A stretch of 18,961 nt of DNA from Pseudomonadota bacterium (GTDB lineage: Bacteria; Pseudomonadota; Alphaproteobacteria; Sphingomonadales; Sphingomonadaceae): contig JAEXLC010000044.1 of the NCBI GenBank assembly GCA_023445495.1, forward strand, positions 1-18,961. Reading direction: 5' to 3'. The position numbers and the translations under genes are program-made. The notes beneath the pieces are model-generated. The model was not told the DNA's origin and ran no database searches. It worked only from the letters and a program-made list of their open reading frames with translations. This document shows, one piece after another, positions 7,213-14,997 of the stretch (positions are counted from its first letter, which is position 1; each line of letters opens with the position of its first letter).

Positions 7213-8394
7213 TCAGCAGCCGCCGCCAAGGCCAGCGGCGCGCTTGAGCAGGCCGCCCAGCTTGGGCTTGCACGGCTTGGGTTTCGGCTGCTCGGGCTGG
7301 CCATCCTGGTTTGCCGGCATCTGGCCGCGCATCGCTTCGCTCATGTCGGGCATGCCGGTCATGAAATTGGCGACCGAGCGATAGCGCGCCTTGGCGGTCC
7401 ATTTCGGATGCCAGGCGATCTTGGGATCTTTAGGCCGTTCCGGGAAGGCGAAGTTCGCTTCCGGGCCATAGGCGTAGAGGAAGCCCATCATCATCTCGCC
7501 GGCAGCGGCCTTCACTTCGGTCGGGATGGTGCAGCTCGTCTGGCTGGGCGGCATCACCACCTTCTGGCCGATCAGCCGGTTGACCGTGGCCGGCGACAGC
7601 CAGCTCCACAGGTCGCCGCCGAACTGGCGCGTGGCGGACGAAGCCCACCACACCATGTCGCCATCCTTGCCGCGCTCGCCGGTGCCCATCGCCCAGGCAT
7701 AATAGCCGGTCGCCGAAGGCACCTGGCCCCAGTTGAGCGGGATCGAGCCATCGGCCGCCTGGCCGGTCTTCACGCGCGGGGCGCTCATGAAATCCTGGTT
7801 CAGCGCGAAGCTGATCTCGGGGCTGTAATTGCCCGCGATTCGATGCTGCCCGATCAGCGAGGAATTGCCGCGCACCTGCGCATTGGTCTTGCCGTTCGGC
7901 CAGTCGCCATAGGTACGGCTGTTGCCCGGACGCGGGCCGAGTTCGGCGGGAATGCCTGCCGCGAACAGGTCGGGCGGCATCTGGCCCTTGGCGATCTTGG
8001 CGAAGTCGATGATCACCGGCTGGCCCGGGCCGACATGCGCGCCGCAGCCCCAATAGATCAGCATGCGGCCCTTGGGCCGCTCGAACTTATAGTCTTCCTT
8101 GGCCGGGCGGTTCGGCTCGGGCGTGACGAGCGGCACCGAAGCGCCCATCCGCATGCCCTCGGGCAGGAAGTGATCGGCCTTGGGGGCGCCGCCGGTGGCG
8201 GGCAGGCGCGAGCCGAGGCGCAGCACCATCTCGCGGCTGTCGCCCTGGCCCATCATCCCGGCGGTGGTGCCGATATCCATCACATAGCGCGCCTCGGGCG
8301 CGGTCTCGCTGGTCTGGGCGATGACCAGGCCGGCGGCGAGCAGCCCCGCCAGTGCCGTGCCCGCACCCAATATCTTCGTTATCTTCGGTCGCAT
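7213..8394 (-). CDS. Exported protein of unknown function with C-terminal cysteine
   Basis: A 393-residue protein I cannot assign. A signal peptide covers about residues 1-26 (hydrophobic core from AGTALAGLLAAGLVIA). The body has a repeated beta-rich look: YVMDIGTTAGMMGQGD, GRMLIYWGCGAHVGPGQP, a stretch IPLNWGQVPSATGYYAWAMG that reads like the fibronectin-III-type phrase 'W..V..ATGY', then MVWWASSATRQFGGDLWSWL. The C-terminus is a proline/lysine-rich linker (PEQPKPKPCKPK) and a small amphipathic helix ending in GGGC. The start ATG at 8394 has GGGAG seven bases upstream. It is followed by the diguanylate cyclase on the same strand. Its promoter region is rich in palindromes. It is probably periplasmic or outer-membrane associated; function unknown. 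Confidence 0.85.
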   Translation of the reverse strand: MRPKITKILGAGTALAGLLAAGLVIAQTSETAPEARYVMDIGTTAGMMGQGDSREMVLRLGSRLPATGGAPKADHFLPEGMRMGASVPLVTPEPNRPAKEDYKFERPKGRMLIYWGCGAHVGPGQPVIIDFAKIAKGQMPPDLFAAGIPAELGPRPGNSRTYGDWPNGKTNAQVRGNSSLIGQHRIAGNYSPEISFALNQDFMSAPRVKTGQAADGSIPLNWGQVPSATGYYAWAMGTGERGKDGDMVWWASSATRQFGGDLWSWLSPATVNRLIGQKVVMPPSQTSCTIPTEVKAAAGEMMMGFLYAYGPEANFAFPERPKDPKIAWHPKWTAKARYRSVANFMTGMPDMSEAMRGQMPANQDGQPEQPKPKPCKPKLGGLLKRAAGLGGGC

Positions 8395-8465
8395 TCGGAT
8401 TCTCCCTGGAAAACCATGGCTGCGACCCGAAAACGCGAGCGCCGCTTACGACATCCGGGGAAAAT

Positions 8466-8504
8466 TGCACAGGCGTGCATTATTATAATGCTGCGCAGGG
8501 CGCA
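8466..8504 (-). promoter_or_regulatory. Candidate promoter with three adjacent palindromes
   Basis: Three perfect inverted repeats abut or overlap: TGCAC-AGGC-GTGCA (8466-8479), GCATTAT-T-ATAATGC (8477-8491) and TGCGC-AGG-GCGCA (8492-8504). The middle one contains a consensus TATAAT on the minus strand (8487-8482), about 90 bp upstream of the unknown exported protein's ATG; no good -35 is seen. An AT-rich palindrome in this GC-rich context suggests operator sites around a -10 box. Confidence 0.5.
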
Positions 8505-8534
8505 TAACCTGCGGCTATGTGAAGCCAAAGGAAA

Positions 8535-8560
8535 CGGGCCGGGAGTTTCCTCCCGGCCCG
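8535..8560 (-). terminator. Rho-independent terminator of clpA
   Basis: A perfect 11-bp GC-rich stem, CGGGCCGGGAG (8535-8545) and CTCCCGGCCCG (8550-8560), with a four-base loop. Read on the minus strand it lies just past the clpA stop codon and is followed by TTTCCTTT, a U-rich tail. Confidence 0.85.
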
Positions 8561-8581
8561 CCTGTTGGTCTGGCCTGTGGC

Positions 8582-10903
8582 TTACTTGGACGCCTTGGCG
8601 GCTTCCTTCTTGCCCTTTTTCGGCTTGGGCGCGGCCTGGGTGATCTGGAAGGACAGCGCGCCGTCCTTCAGCTTCACATTGACCTCGCCGCCATGGACGA
8701 GCTTGCCGAACAGCAGTTCCTCGGCCAGCGGCTGCTTGATCTTCTCCTGGATCAGGCGACCCATCGGGCGCGCGCCATAGAGCTTGTCGTAGCCGCGCTC
8801 GGTGAGCCAGCTCTTCGCTGCCTCGTCGAGCTGGATGTGGACGCCGCGGTCCGCCAGCTGCAGCTCGAGCTGGAGGATGAACTTGTCGACGACCCGGGTG
8901 ACCACTGCCGGCGGCAGATAGTCGAACGGCACGATCGCATCGAGACGGTTGCGGAATTCGGGGGTGAAGAGCTTCTTCACCGCTTCTTCCTGAACGTCGT
9001 CGCGGCTCATCTCGCCGAAGCCGATCGACTCCTTGGCCATGTCGGACGCGCCCGCATTCGTGGTCATGATGAGGATCACGTTGCGGAAATCGACCGTCTT
9101 GCCGTGGTGGTCGGTCAGCTTGCCGTTGTCCATCACCTGCAGGAGGATGTTGAACAGGTCCGGATGCGCCTTCTCGATCTCGTCGAGCAGGAGCACCGAA
9201 TGCGGCTGCTGATCGACCGCGTCGGTGAGCAGGCCGCCCTGGTCATAGCCGACATAGCCCGGAGGAGCACCGATCAGACGCGAGACGCTGTGGCGCTCCA
9301 TATATTCGGACATGTCGAAGCGCTGGAGCGGGATGCCGAGCAGCTCGGAAAGCTGCTTCGCCACCTCGGTCTTGCCGACGCCGGTCGGGCCCGAGAACAG
9401 ATAGTTGCCGATCGGCTTGTCCGGATCGCGCAGGCCCGCGCGGCTGAGCTTGATCGCCGAGGACAGCACTTCGATCGCCTTGTCCTGGCCGAACACGACC
9501 CGCTTCAGGTCGGTTTCCAGGTTCGCCAGCGTCTTGGTGTCGTCGGTCGACACGCTCTTCGGCGGAATGCGCGCCATGGTGGCGATCACGGCCTCGATTT
9601 CCTTGGCGGTGATCGTCTTCTTGCGCTTCGAGGGCGGCACCAGCATCTGCATCGCGCCGGCTTCGTCGATTACGTCGATCGCCTTGTCCGGCAGCTTGCG
9701 GTCGTTGATGTAGCGCGCCGAAAGCTCCACCGCCGACTTGATCGCGTCGGGGGTGTACTTGAGGTGGTGATGGTCCTCGAACGCCGAGCGCAGGCCGGCG
9801 AGGATCTTGATCGTATCCTCGACCGTCGGCTCGTTCACGTCGATCTTCTGGAAGCGACGGAGCAGCGCCCGGTCCTTCTCGAAGTGGTTGCGGAACTCCT
9901 TGTAGGTGGTCGAGCCGATGCAGCGGATCGAGCCGCCCGACAGTGCCGGCTTCAGGAGGTTCGACGCGTCCATCGCGCCGCCGCTGGTCGCGCCGGCACC
10001 GATCACGGTGTGGATCTCGTCGATGAAGAGCACCGCGTGCGGCAGCTTCTCCAGCTCGTTGACGACCTGCTTCAGGCGCTCCTCGAAGTCACCGCGATAG
10101 CGGGTGCCGGCGAGCAGCGCGCCCATGTCGAGCGAGTAGATCACCGCTTCCTTGAGCACGTCGGGCACTTCGCCCTCGACGATCTTGCGGGCCAGGCCTT
10201 CCGCGATCGCGGTCTTGCCTACGCCCGGATCGCCCACATAGAGCGGGTTGTTCTTCGAGCGGCGGCACAGGATCTGGATCGTGCGATCGACTTCGGGGCC
10301 GCGGCCGATCAGCGGATCGACCTTGCCGTTCTTCGCCTTCTCGTTGAGATCGACGGTGAACTGCTTGAGCGCGCTCTCGCCCTTGCCGGACTTGGTTTCC
10401 TGCTTGGCCGACTTGTCTTCCTCGGCTGCGCCCTTGGGCGTGGTTGCCTCGGTGCTGCCAGTGCCGCCCTTGCCGACGCCGTGCGAGATATAGCTCACCG
10501 CGTCGAGGCGGCTCATGTCCTGCTGCTGCAGGAAATAGACCGCGTAGCTCTCGCGCTCGCTGAACAGCGCCACCAGCACGTTCGCGCCGGTGACTTCGTC
10601 GCGGCCCGAGGACTGGACGTGGAGGATGGCGCGCTGGACGACGCGCTGGAAGCCGCTGGTCGGCGACGGATCGGTCGCCTGATCGACCTTGAGCGCCTCG
10701 AGCTCGGTGTCGAGATAGTGCGCTACGGTATTCTTGAGTTCACCCAGATCGACGCCGCACGCGCTCATCACCTTGCTGGCATGCTCGTCGTCGACAAGCG
10801 CGAGCAGCAGATGCTCGAGGGTGGCATATTCATGGCGCCGGGAGGACGCAGCCTCCAGAGCCTTGTGGAGGGTCGATTCCAGGGCGGAGGCGAAACTAGG
10901 CAT
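8582..10903 (-). CDS. clpA: ATP-dependent Clp protease ATP-binding subunit ClpA
   Basis: AAA+ unfoldase of 773 residues that feeds substrates to ClpP. The N-domain (1-140) has two Clp repeats (HEYATLEHLLLAL at 24-36 and a second around 85-130). D1 has Walker A GDPGVGKT (224-231) and Walker B VLFIDE (291-296); D2 has GPTGVGKT (505-512) and VLLLDE (570-575). The ClpP-docking loop IGF is at 627-629 (ESIGFGE), and the absence of a long middle coiled coil separates it from ClpB and ClpC. The tail is lysine-rich (PKPKKGKKEAAKASK). An AGGAG lies about 10 bases before the ATG. The adaptor gene clpS, often directly upstream, is not present in the window. Confidence 0.97.
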   Translation of the reverse strand: MPSFASALESTLHKALEAASSRRHEYATLEHLLLALVDDEHASKVMSACGVDLGELKNTVAHYLDTELEALKVDQATDPSPTSGFQRVVQRAILHVQSSGRDEVTGANVLVALFSERESYAVYFLQQQDMSRLDAVSYISHGVGKGGTGSTEATTPKGAAEEDKSAKQETKSGKGESALKQFTVDLNEKAKNGKVDPLIGRGPEVDRTIQILCRRSKNNPLYVGDPGVGKTAIAEGLARKIVEGEVPDVLKEAVIYSLDMGALLAGTRYRGDFEERLKQVVNELEKLPHAVLFIDEIHTVIGAGATSGGAMDASNLLKPALSGGSIRCIGSTTYKEFRNHFEKDRALLRRFQKIDVNEPTVEDTIKILAGLRSAFEDHHHLKYTPDAIKSAVELSARYINDRKLPDKAIDVIDEAGAMQMLVPPSKRKKTITAKEIEAVIATMARIPPKSVSTDDTKTLANLETDLKRVVFGQDKAIEVLSSAIKLSRAGLRDPDKPIGNYLFSGPTGVGKTEVAKQLSELLGIPLQRFDMSEYMERHSVSRLIGAPPGYVGYDQGGLLTDAVDQQPHSVLLLDEIEKAHPDLFNILLQVMDNGKLTDHHGKTVDFRNVILIMTTNAGASDMAKESIGFGEMSRDDVQEEAVKKLFTPEFRNRLDAIVPFDYLPPAVVTRVVDKFILQLELQLADRGVHIQLDEAAKSWLTERGYDKLYGARPMGRLIQEKIKQPLAEELLFGKLVHGGEVNVKLKDGALSFQITQAAPKPKKGKKEAAKASK

Positions 10904-10997
10904 TCAGCTACAACTCCTGTGGGCCGAAAAGGATACGCGGCCCCTGTTGCCCCCTATGTCGGGAGCCTCGGGCCTCGCATCAAGCGCGGCGGCCCTA

Positions 10998-11034
10998 CAC
11001 CGGAGTAGAATGGCGTCTTGCCCCATCTCCGGTG
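10998..11034 (-). other. Hairpin between the DUF1192 gene and clpA
   Basis: Arms CACCGGAG (10998-11005) and CTCCGGTG (11027-11034) pair perfectly, and ATGG/CCAT inside the loop can extend the stem after a small bulge. It lies about 95 bp upstream of the clpA start and 10 bp past the stop of the preceding gene. There is no U-run, so it could be a leader structure of clpA or a processing site. The remaining bases between the two genes show nothing else. Confidence 0.4.
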
Positions 11035-11043
11035 CCGTCACGC

Positions 11044-11241
11044 TCATTTCTTAAATAGAGCGTTTGCGCTTGCGCGATGGTTAATCGCAGATGAAATTTT
11101 GGTTCGAGTCCGATCTATCTCGGCCTCGAGCATCGCAATGCGCTCGCTAAGTTCCTCAACCGAAAGGGGATCGAGGTCCTGGCGTCCGAGCTGGGCGACG
11201 AGGTCGTCCTTGCGACGCGGAAGATTTTCGTCGGCGTCCAT
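11044..11241 (-). CDS. DUF1192 family small protein
   Basis: A 65-residue cytoplasmic protein of the DUF1192 type, common in alphaproteobacteria and of unknown function. The typical core is present: LPRRKDDLVAQLGRQDLDPLS, then VEELSERIAMLEAEIDRTRTKI, a single amphipathic, probably coiled-coil helix, then a lysine end. The start is the ATG at 11241 (MDADENLPRR); a longer in-frame version to 11346 would run into the divergent gene and adds a sequence with no family match. The ribosome site is weak. It lies upstream of clpA on the same strand and diverges from the quinone oxidoreductase. Confidence 0.85.
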   Translation of the reverse strand: MDADENLPRRKDDLVAQLGRQDLDPLSVEELSERIAMLEAEIDRTRTKISSAINHRASANALFKK

Positions 11242-11312
11242 GGGAGGCAGCGTTGACCCTGGCAGGGCCGATGTCAATAAGGCCACGGGTTTCTCCTGGG
11301 TTTGAAAGCGAC

Positions 11313-12317
11313 ATGGCCATGGCTCTTCCGGAAACGATGCTGGCAATCGATCCCGAGGCGCCCGGCGGGCCCGAGGTGCTGGTGCCGGTGTCGCGCCCCG
11401 TGCCGCAGCCGGGGCCGGGCGAAGTGCTGGTCAAGGTCGCCGCCGCCGGCGTGAACCGGCCCGAGGTGATGCAGCGCAAGGGGATGTACCCGCCGCCGCC
11501 GGGCGCTCCCTCGATCCTGGGCATGGAGATCGCCGGCAAGATCGTCGCGCTGGGCGAGGGCGTTCCGGGCGAAGTGATCGGCACCCCGGTCTGCGCGCTG
11601 ATCGCGGGCGGGGCCTATGCCGAATATGCGGTGGCACCGATCGGCCAGTGCCTGCCGGTGCCGCCGGCGATCTCGATGGTCGAGGCCGCGGCGATCCCCG
11701 AGACGCTGTTCACCGTGTGGAGCAACGTGTTCGAGCGCGCCTATGCCGTGGATGGCGACTGGATCCTGGTGCACGGCGGCACCAGCGGCATCGGCACGAT
11801 GGCGATCCACCTCGCCAATCTGTTCGGGCTGACGATCATCGTCACGGCGGGATCGGACGAGAAGTGCGCGGCAGCGCGGGAGATCGGTGCCGACTTCGCG
11901 ATCAACTACCGGACCGAGGATTTCGTCGCCCGGGTGAAGGAGATCACCGGCGGCAAGGGCGTGAACATCGTGCTCGATATGGTCGGCGGCGACTATGTGC
12001 CGCGCAACCTCCAGTGCCTGGCCGAGGACGGGCGGCACGTGTCGATCGCGGTGCAGGGCGGGCTGCAGGCGACGATCCCGCTCTTCGAGATCATGCGCAG
12101 GCGGCTGACGCTGACCGGATCGACGCTCCGCCCGCGCTCGGTGGAGTTCAAGAGCCTGCTCGCCGACGAGATCCACCGCGCGGTGTGGCCGTTCGTGGCG
12201 GAGGGCAAGCTCAAGCCGGTGATCGACAAGACCTTCCCGCTGGCCGACGCGGCCGGCGCGCATGCCCGGATGGAAGCGGGGGATCATGTCGGGAAGATCG
12301 TGCTGACGGTGGGGTAG
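11313..12317 (+). CDS. NAD(P)H quinone oxidoreductase, PIG3/zeta-crystallin family
   Basis: Zinc-free medium-chain dehydrogenase/reductase of 334 residues. The N-terminal GroES-like part has GGPEVL (18-23) and GVNRPEVMQRKGMYPPPPGA (46-65), which is the signature of the PIG3 (TP53I3-like) branch. The cofactor domain has HGGTSGIGTMAIHLA (154-168) as the NADPH-binding loop, and the family ending DHVGKIVL is present. It probably reduces quinones or enones in the cytoplasm. The start is the ATG at 11313, with GAAAG upstream; a second ATG at 11319 is possible, and the TTG at 11253 is not credible because the extra residues are not conserved. Confidence 0.92.
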   Translation: MAMALPETMLAIDPEAPGGPEVLVPVSRPVPQPGPGEVLVKVAAAGVNRPEVMQRKGMYPPPPGAPSILGMEIAGKIVALGEGVPGEVIGTPVCALIAGGAYAEYAVAPIGQCLPVPPAISMVEAAAIPETLFTVWSNVFERAYAVDGDWILVHGGTSGIGTMAIHLANLFGLTIIVTAGSDEKCAAAREIGADFAINYRTEDFVARVKEITGGKGVNIVLDMVGGDYVPRNLQCLAEDGRHVSIAVQGGLQATIPLFEIMRRRLTLTGSTLRPRSVEFKSLLADEIHRAVWPFVAEGKLKPVIDKTFPLADAAGAHARMEAGDHVGKIVLTVG

Positions 12318-12328
12318 GGGCATCTGAC

Positions 12329-12351
12329 TCCCCTACCTGCAAGGGAGGGGA
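12329..12351. repeat. Short CCCCT/AGGGG inverted repeat
   Basis: TCCCCT (12329-12334) and AGGGGA (12346-12351) flank an 11-base spacer, just after the stop of the quinone oxidoreductase. It could act as a weak terminator or be a decayed intergenic repeat. No U-run follows. Confidence 0.4.
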
Positions 12352-12402
12352 ATCCTGGTCGCAGCACACCCCAGCCCGCTGGAACGGTGCCGATTTCGTT
12401 AG

Positions 12403-12416
12403 GGAAACGAGTTTCC
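12403..12416. promoter_or_regulatory. 14-bp palindrome upstream of yqiJ
   Basis: GGAAACGAGTTTCC is palindromic except for its central GA, and the preceding TCGTT can also pair with AACGA inside it. It lies about 40 bp upstream of the yqiJ start, where an operator would be expected. A further stem, CCCCG (12429-12433) and CGGGG (12441-12445), sits between it and the start codon. Confidence 0.4.
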
Positions 12417-12453
12417 GCCAATTAGCATCCCCGTTCGAATCGGGGGATCCAGG

Positions 12454-13071
12454 GTGCTTGCGTTTCTTCTCGCGGAGGGGAATTTCGCGTTCGTCGTCGC
12501 GGTATTGCTGATGCTGCTCATCGGCCTGGTGCAGGTGATCGGCTTCGGCCACGACGTGGATTCGGACCTGCACGTCGAAGGCGATCTCCACTTCGATTTC
12601 CTGTCCTGGCTGGGCATCGGGCGGCTGCCGCTGCTGATGCTGATCGTGGTCTTCCTGGCGATCTTCGGGATCGGCGGGCTGGCGCTGCAGCAGCTGCTGC
12701 GCGACTGGACCGGCGAACCGCTGTCGACCGTCGCCGCGGTGCCGCTGGTCGGGGTGGCGGCCTTGCCGCTCACCGGCCTTGCCGCGCGCCTGCTCGCGCC
12801 GATCCTGCCGCGCGACTTCACCACCGCCGTGCCGCTCGACGTGCTGGTCGGCACCAGCGCGCAGATCGTCACCGGCCGGGCCAGCACCGGCTCGCCGGCG
12901 CGCGCCCGTGCCGAGGACCATCACGGCCAGGTCCATTACATCATGGTTGAGCCCGACAATGCCGGCCAGGTCTTCGAGGAAGGCGAGCGTGTGTTGCTCG
13001 TCCGCCGCGAAGGCGAATGCTTCCGCGCGATATCGCGCGGCGATTTCCACTTACCACGTCTGGATGGGTGA
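12454..13071 (+). CDS. yqiJ: YqiJ-like membrane protein with OB-fold domain
   Basis: Membrane protein of 205 residues, partner of the flotillin encoded next. Hydrophobic segments lie at about 12-30, 58-80 and 92-116, with the shared phrases LNIGRLP-like WLGIGRLP (52-59) and IAPWIPRD-like LAPILPRD (114-121). The C-terminal half (128-195) is the OB-fold part typical of the NfeD/YqiJ group, with GQVHYIMVEPDN (158-169) and F-EGERVLLVRREG matching E. coli YqiJ closely. The start is GTG at 12454, after GGGGGATCCAGG; no ATG fits. The stop at 13071 lies 4 nt before the flotillin ATG. The pair is thought to form a membrane microdomain assembly that affects stress resistance. Confidence 0.9.
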   Translation: MLAFLLAEGNFAFVVAVLLMLLIGLVQVIGFGHDVDSDLHVEGDLHFDFLSWLGIGRLPLLMLIVVFLAIFGIGGLALQQLLRDWTGEPLSTVAAVPLVGVAALPLTGLAARLLAPILPRDFTTAVPLDVLVGTSAQIVTGRASTGSPARARAEDHHGQVHYIMVEPDNAGQVFEEGERVLLVRREGECFRAISRGDFHLPRLDG

Positions 13072-13075
13072 CCCC

Positions 13076-14818
13076 ATGAACGCGATCGTGCCCGCAGGAG
13101 CCACTTCGATGATCCCGTATCTGATCTATGCCGGCATCGCGCTGTTCGCGCTGCTGATCCTCGGCCTCACGCTGGCGCGACTCTACAAGCGCGCCTCGAA
13201 GGAGATCGGCTTCGTCCGCACGGGCTTTGGCGGCGAGAAGGTGGTGATCAATGGCGGCGCGCTGGTGCTGCCGGTGTTCCATGAGACGATGCCGGTGAAC
13301 ATGAACACCGTGCGCCTCGCGGTGGAGCGCAAGAACATGGACGCGCTGATCACGCTCGATCGGCTGCGCATCGACGTGAAGGCGGAATTCTACGTCCGCG
13401 TCCGCCCCGATGCCCAGGCGATCGCGATCGCCGCGCAGACGCTCGGCATGCGCACGATGAACCCCGATGCGCTCAAGGAGCTGGTCGAGGGCAAGTTCGT
13501 CGATGCGCTGCGCTCGGTGGCTGCCGGCATGACGATGGCGCAGTTGCACGAGCAGCGCGCCGATTTCGTCCAGAAGGTGCAGCAGGTCTCGTCGGTCGAT
13601 CTCGCGATGAACGGTCTGGAGCTGGAATCGGTGTCGCTCACCGGCCTCGACCAGACTTCGATCGAGCATTTCAACGCCAACAACGCCTTCGACGCCGAGG
13701 GCCTGACCAAGCTCACCGAGCAGATCGAGCTGCGCAAGAAGGCGCGCAACGACATCGAGCAGGACACCCGCGTGCAGATCGAGAGCAAGAATCTCGAAGC
13801 GCAGCGCCAGTCCTTCCTGATCAGCCGCGACACCGAGTTCGCCCGGCTGGAGCAGGAGCGCGAAGTCGAGATGCGCCGCGCCGAGCAGGCCGCGGAAGTC
13901 GCGCGCGAGCAGGCGCTGCGCCAGCAGGAAGCCGATCAGGCGCGGATCGAGGCCAAGAAGCTGGTCGACAGCCAGCAGATCGAGGCCGATCGCACCGTGC
14001 AGCAGGCCAAGATCGCGCAGCAGCAGGCGCTCGAGCTTGCCCGGCAGGAGCAGCAGATCGCGGTGCAGAACAAGAGCCGCGAGGAAAGCCAGGCCAAGGC
14101 CGAGGCGGACAAGGCGCGTGCCGAGGCGGTGGTCGCCGAGGAACGCGTCGGCACCGCGCGCGAGGCCGAGGTTGCCGAGCGCCAGAAGCGGATCGAGCTG
14201 ATCGACGCCGCCCGTGAAGCGGAGCGCGCCGCGATCGGCATCAAGGTGCAGGCCGATGCCGAGAAGCAGGCAGCGTCGGACCGCGCCGAGGCCGCGCGGC
14301 TCCAGGCCGAGGGCGAGGCGGAAGCCGCCAAGCTCAAGGCCGAGGCGGACCGGGTGCGCTTCGAAGTCGAAGCGGCCGGCCAGCGCGCGATCAACGAGGC
14401 GGCGAACCTGCTCTCGTCCGAGACCATGTCGCTCCAGACCAAGCTGGCGCTGCTCAAGGTGCTGCCGGAAGTGATCCGCGAAGCGTCCAAGCCGCTCGAG
14501 GCGATCGATTCGATCAAGATCGTCCAGGTCGACGGCATCACCGGGCGTGGTGGCGCGGCGGGCGTGGCCGATGCGGGTGGCGAGGGCGGTGACCGCAACC
14601 TCGCCAATTCGGCGGTGGCGGCGGCCTTGCGCTACCGCGCGCAGGCGCCGGTGATCGACGGACTGATGCGCGAACTCGGCTTTGACGGCGGCACGCTCGA
14701 CGGGCTGGTCGCGGGGGCGGCCGACCTGGGCACGAGAAACATCGTGGCGCCGTCCGACGATGACGATGACAAGCCGGGCGCCCCGGCGGGCGGGCGCAAG
14801 GCGCGTTCGGGGAGCTAA
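13076..14818 (+). CDS. yqiK: Flotillin-family inner membrane protein YqiK
   Basis: SPFH protein of 580 residues that forms scaffolds in the inner membrane. One N-terminal transmembrane helix (13-36) leads to RLYKRASKEIGFVRTGFGGEKVV, nearly as in E. coli YqiK, then the SPFH domain (about 45-200, with VNMNTVRL, VKAEFYVRV and KFVDALRSVA). A long Glu/Ala-rich coiled coil follows (about 220-440), the flotillin stalk. The end has SIKIVQVDGI and ALRYRAQAPVIDGLM, also shared with E. coli YqiK, and an acidic tail (DDDDDK). The ATG at 13076 is chosen; an in-frame ATG at 13064 that overlaps the yqiJ stop is possible. It is coupled with yqiJ. Confidence 0.93.
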   Translation: MNAIVPAGATSMIPYLIYAGIALFALLILGLTLARLYKRASKEIGFVRTGFGGEKVVINGGALVLPVFHETMPVNMNTVRLAVERKNMDALITLDRLRIDVKAEFYVRVRPDAQAIAIAAQTLGMRTMNPDALKELVEGKFVDALRSVAAGMTMAQLHEQRADFVQKVQQVSSVDLAMNGLELESVSLTGLDQTSIEHFNANNAFDAEGLTKLTEQIELRKKARNDIEQDTRVQIESKNLEAQRQSFLISRDTEFARLEQEREVEMRRAEQAAEVAREQALRQQEADQARIEAKKLVDSQQIEADRTVQQAKIAQQQALELARQEQQIAVQNKSREESQAKAEADKARAEAVVAEERVGTAREAEVAERQKRIELIDAAREAERAAIGIKVQADAEKQAASDRAEAARLQAEGEAEAAKLKAEADRVRFEVEAAGQRAINEAANLLSSETMSLQTKLALLKVLPEVIREASKPLEAIDSIKIVQVDGITGRGGAAGVADAGGEGGDRNLANSAVAAALRYRAQAPVIDGLMRELGFDGGTLDGLVAGAADLGTRNIVAPSDDDDDKPGAPAGGRKARSGS

Positions 14819-14828
14819 TTGCCTCCAC

Positions 14829-14923
14829 CGTCATCCCCGTGCAGGCGGGGATCCATTGGCGCTGGTGACAGTGAGACTCACAACGCTCAGCCAGAATGGA
14901 TCCCCGCCTTCGCGGGGATGACG
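14829..14923. repeat. Complete 95-bp REPIN
   Basis: A symmetrical element. The outer arms, 14829-14857 and 14895-14923, are mirror images with two mismatches, and each contains its own REP hairpin (CCCCG..CGGGG). The inner arms are partly complementary (GCTG/CAGC and others), and the exact centre is GTGAGACTCAC (14871-14881). The centre of symmetry is 14876, the same as the midpoint of the outer arms. It lies 10 bp past yqiK and may serve as its 3' stabilising hairpin. Confidence 0.9.
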
Positions 14924-14997
14924 AAGTGGGGTGCGGGGACACATCGCGAAGTGGAGTTTGCGCGCATTTGAATTCAGGCACCTTGGGGGAGGGACCT

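Noticed and set aside
8519..11008. Long plus-strand reading frame (829 codons) opposite clpA
   Set aside because: It is the antisense shadow of clpA in a GC-rich genome; the composition is rich in Arg, Ala, His and Asp with no domain, while clpA has all its motifs.
12429..12445. tRNA T-arm look-alike (CCCCG-TTCGAAT-CGGGG)
   Set aside because: It matches a T stem-loop, but no matching acceptor, D or anticodon arms can be built upstream with normal spacing, and no CCA follows.
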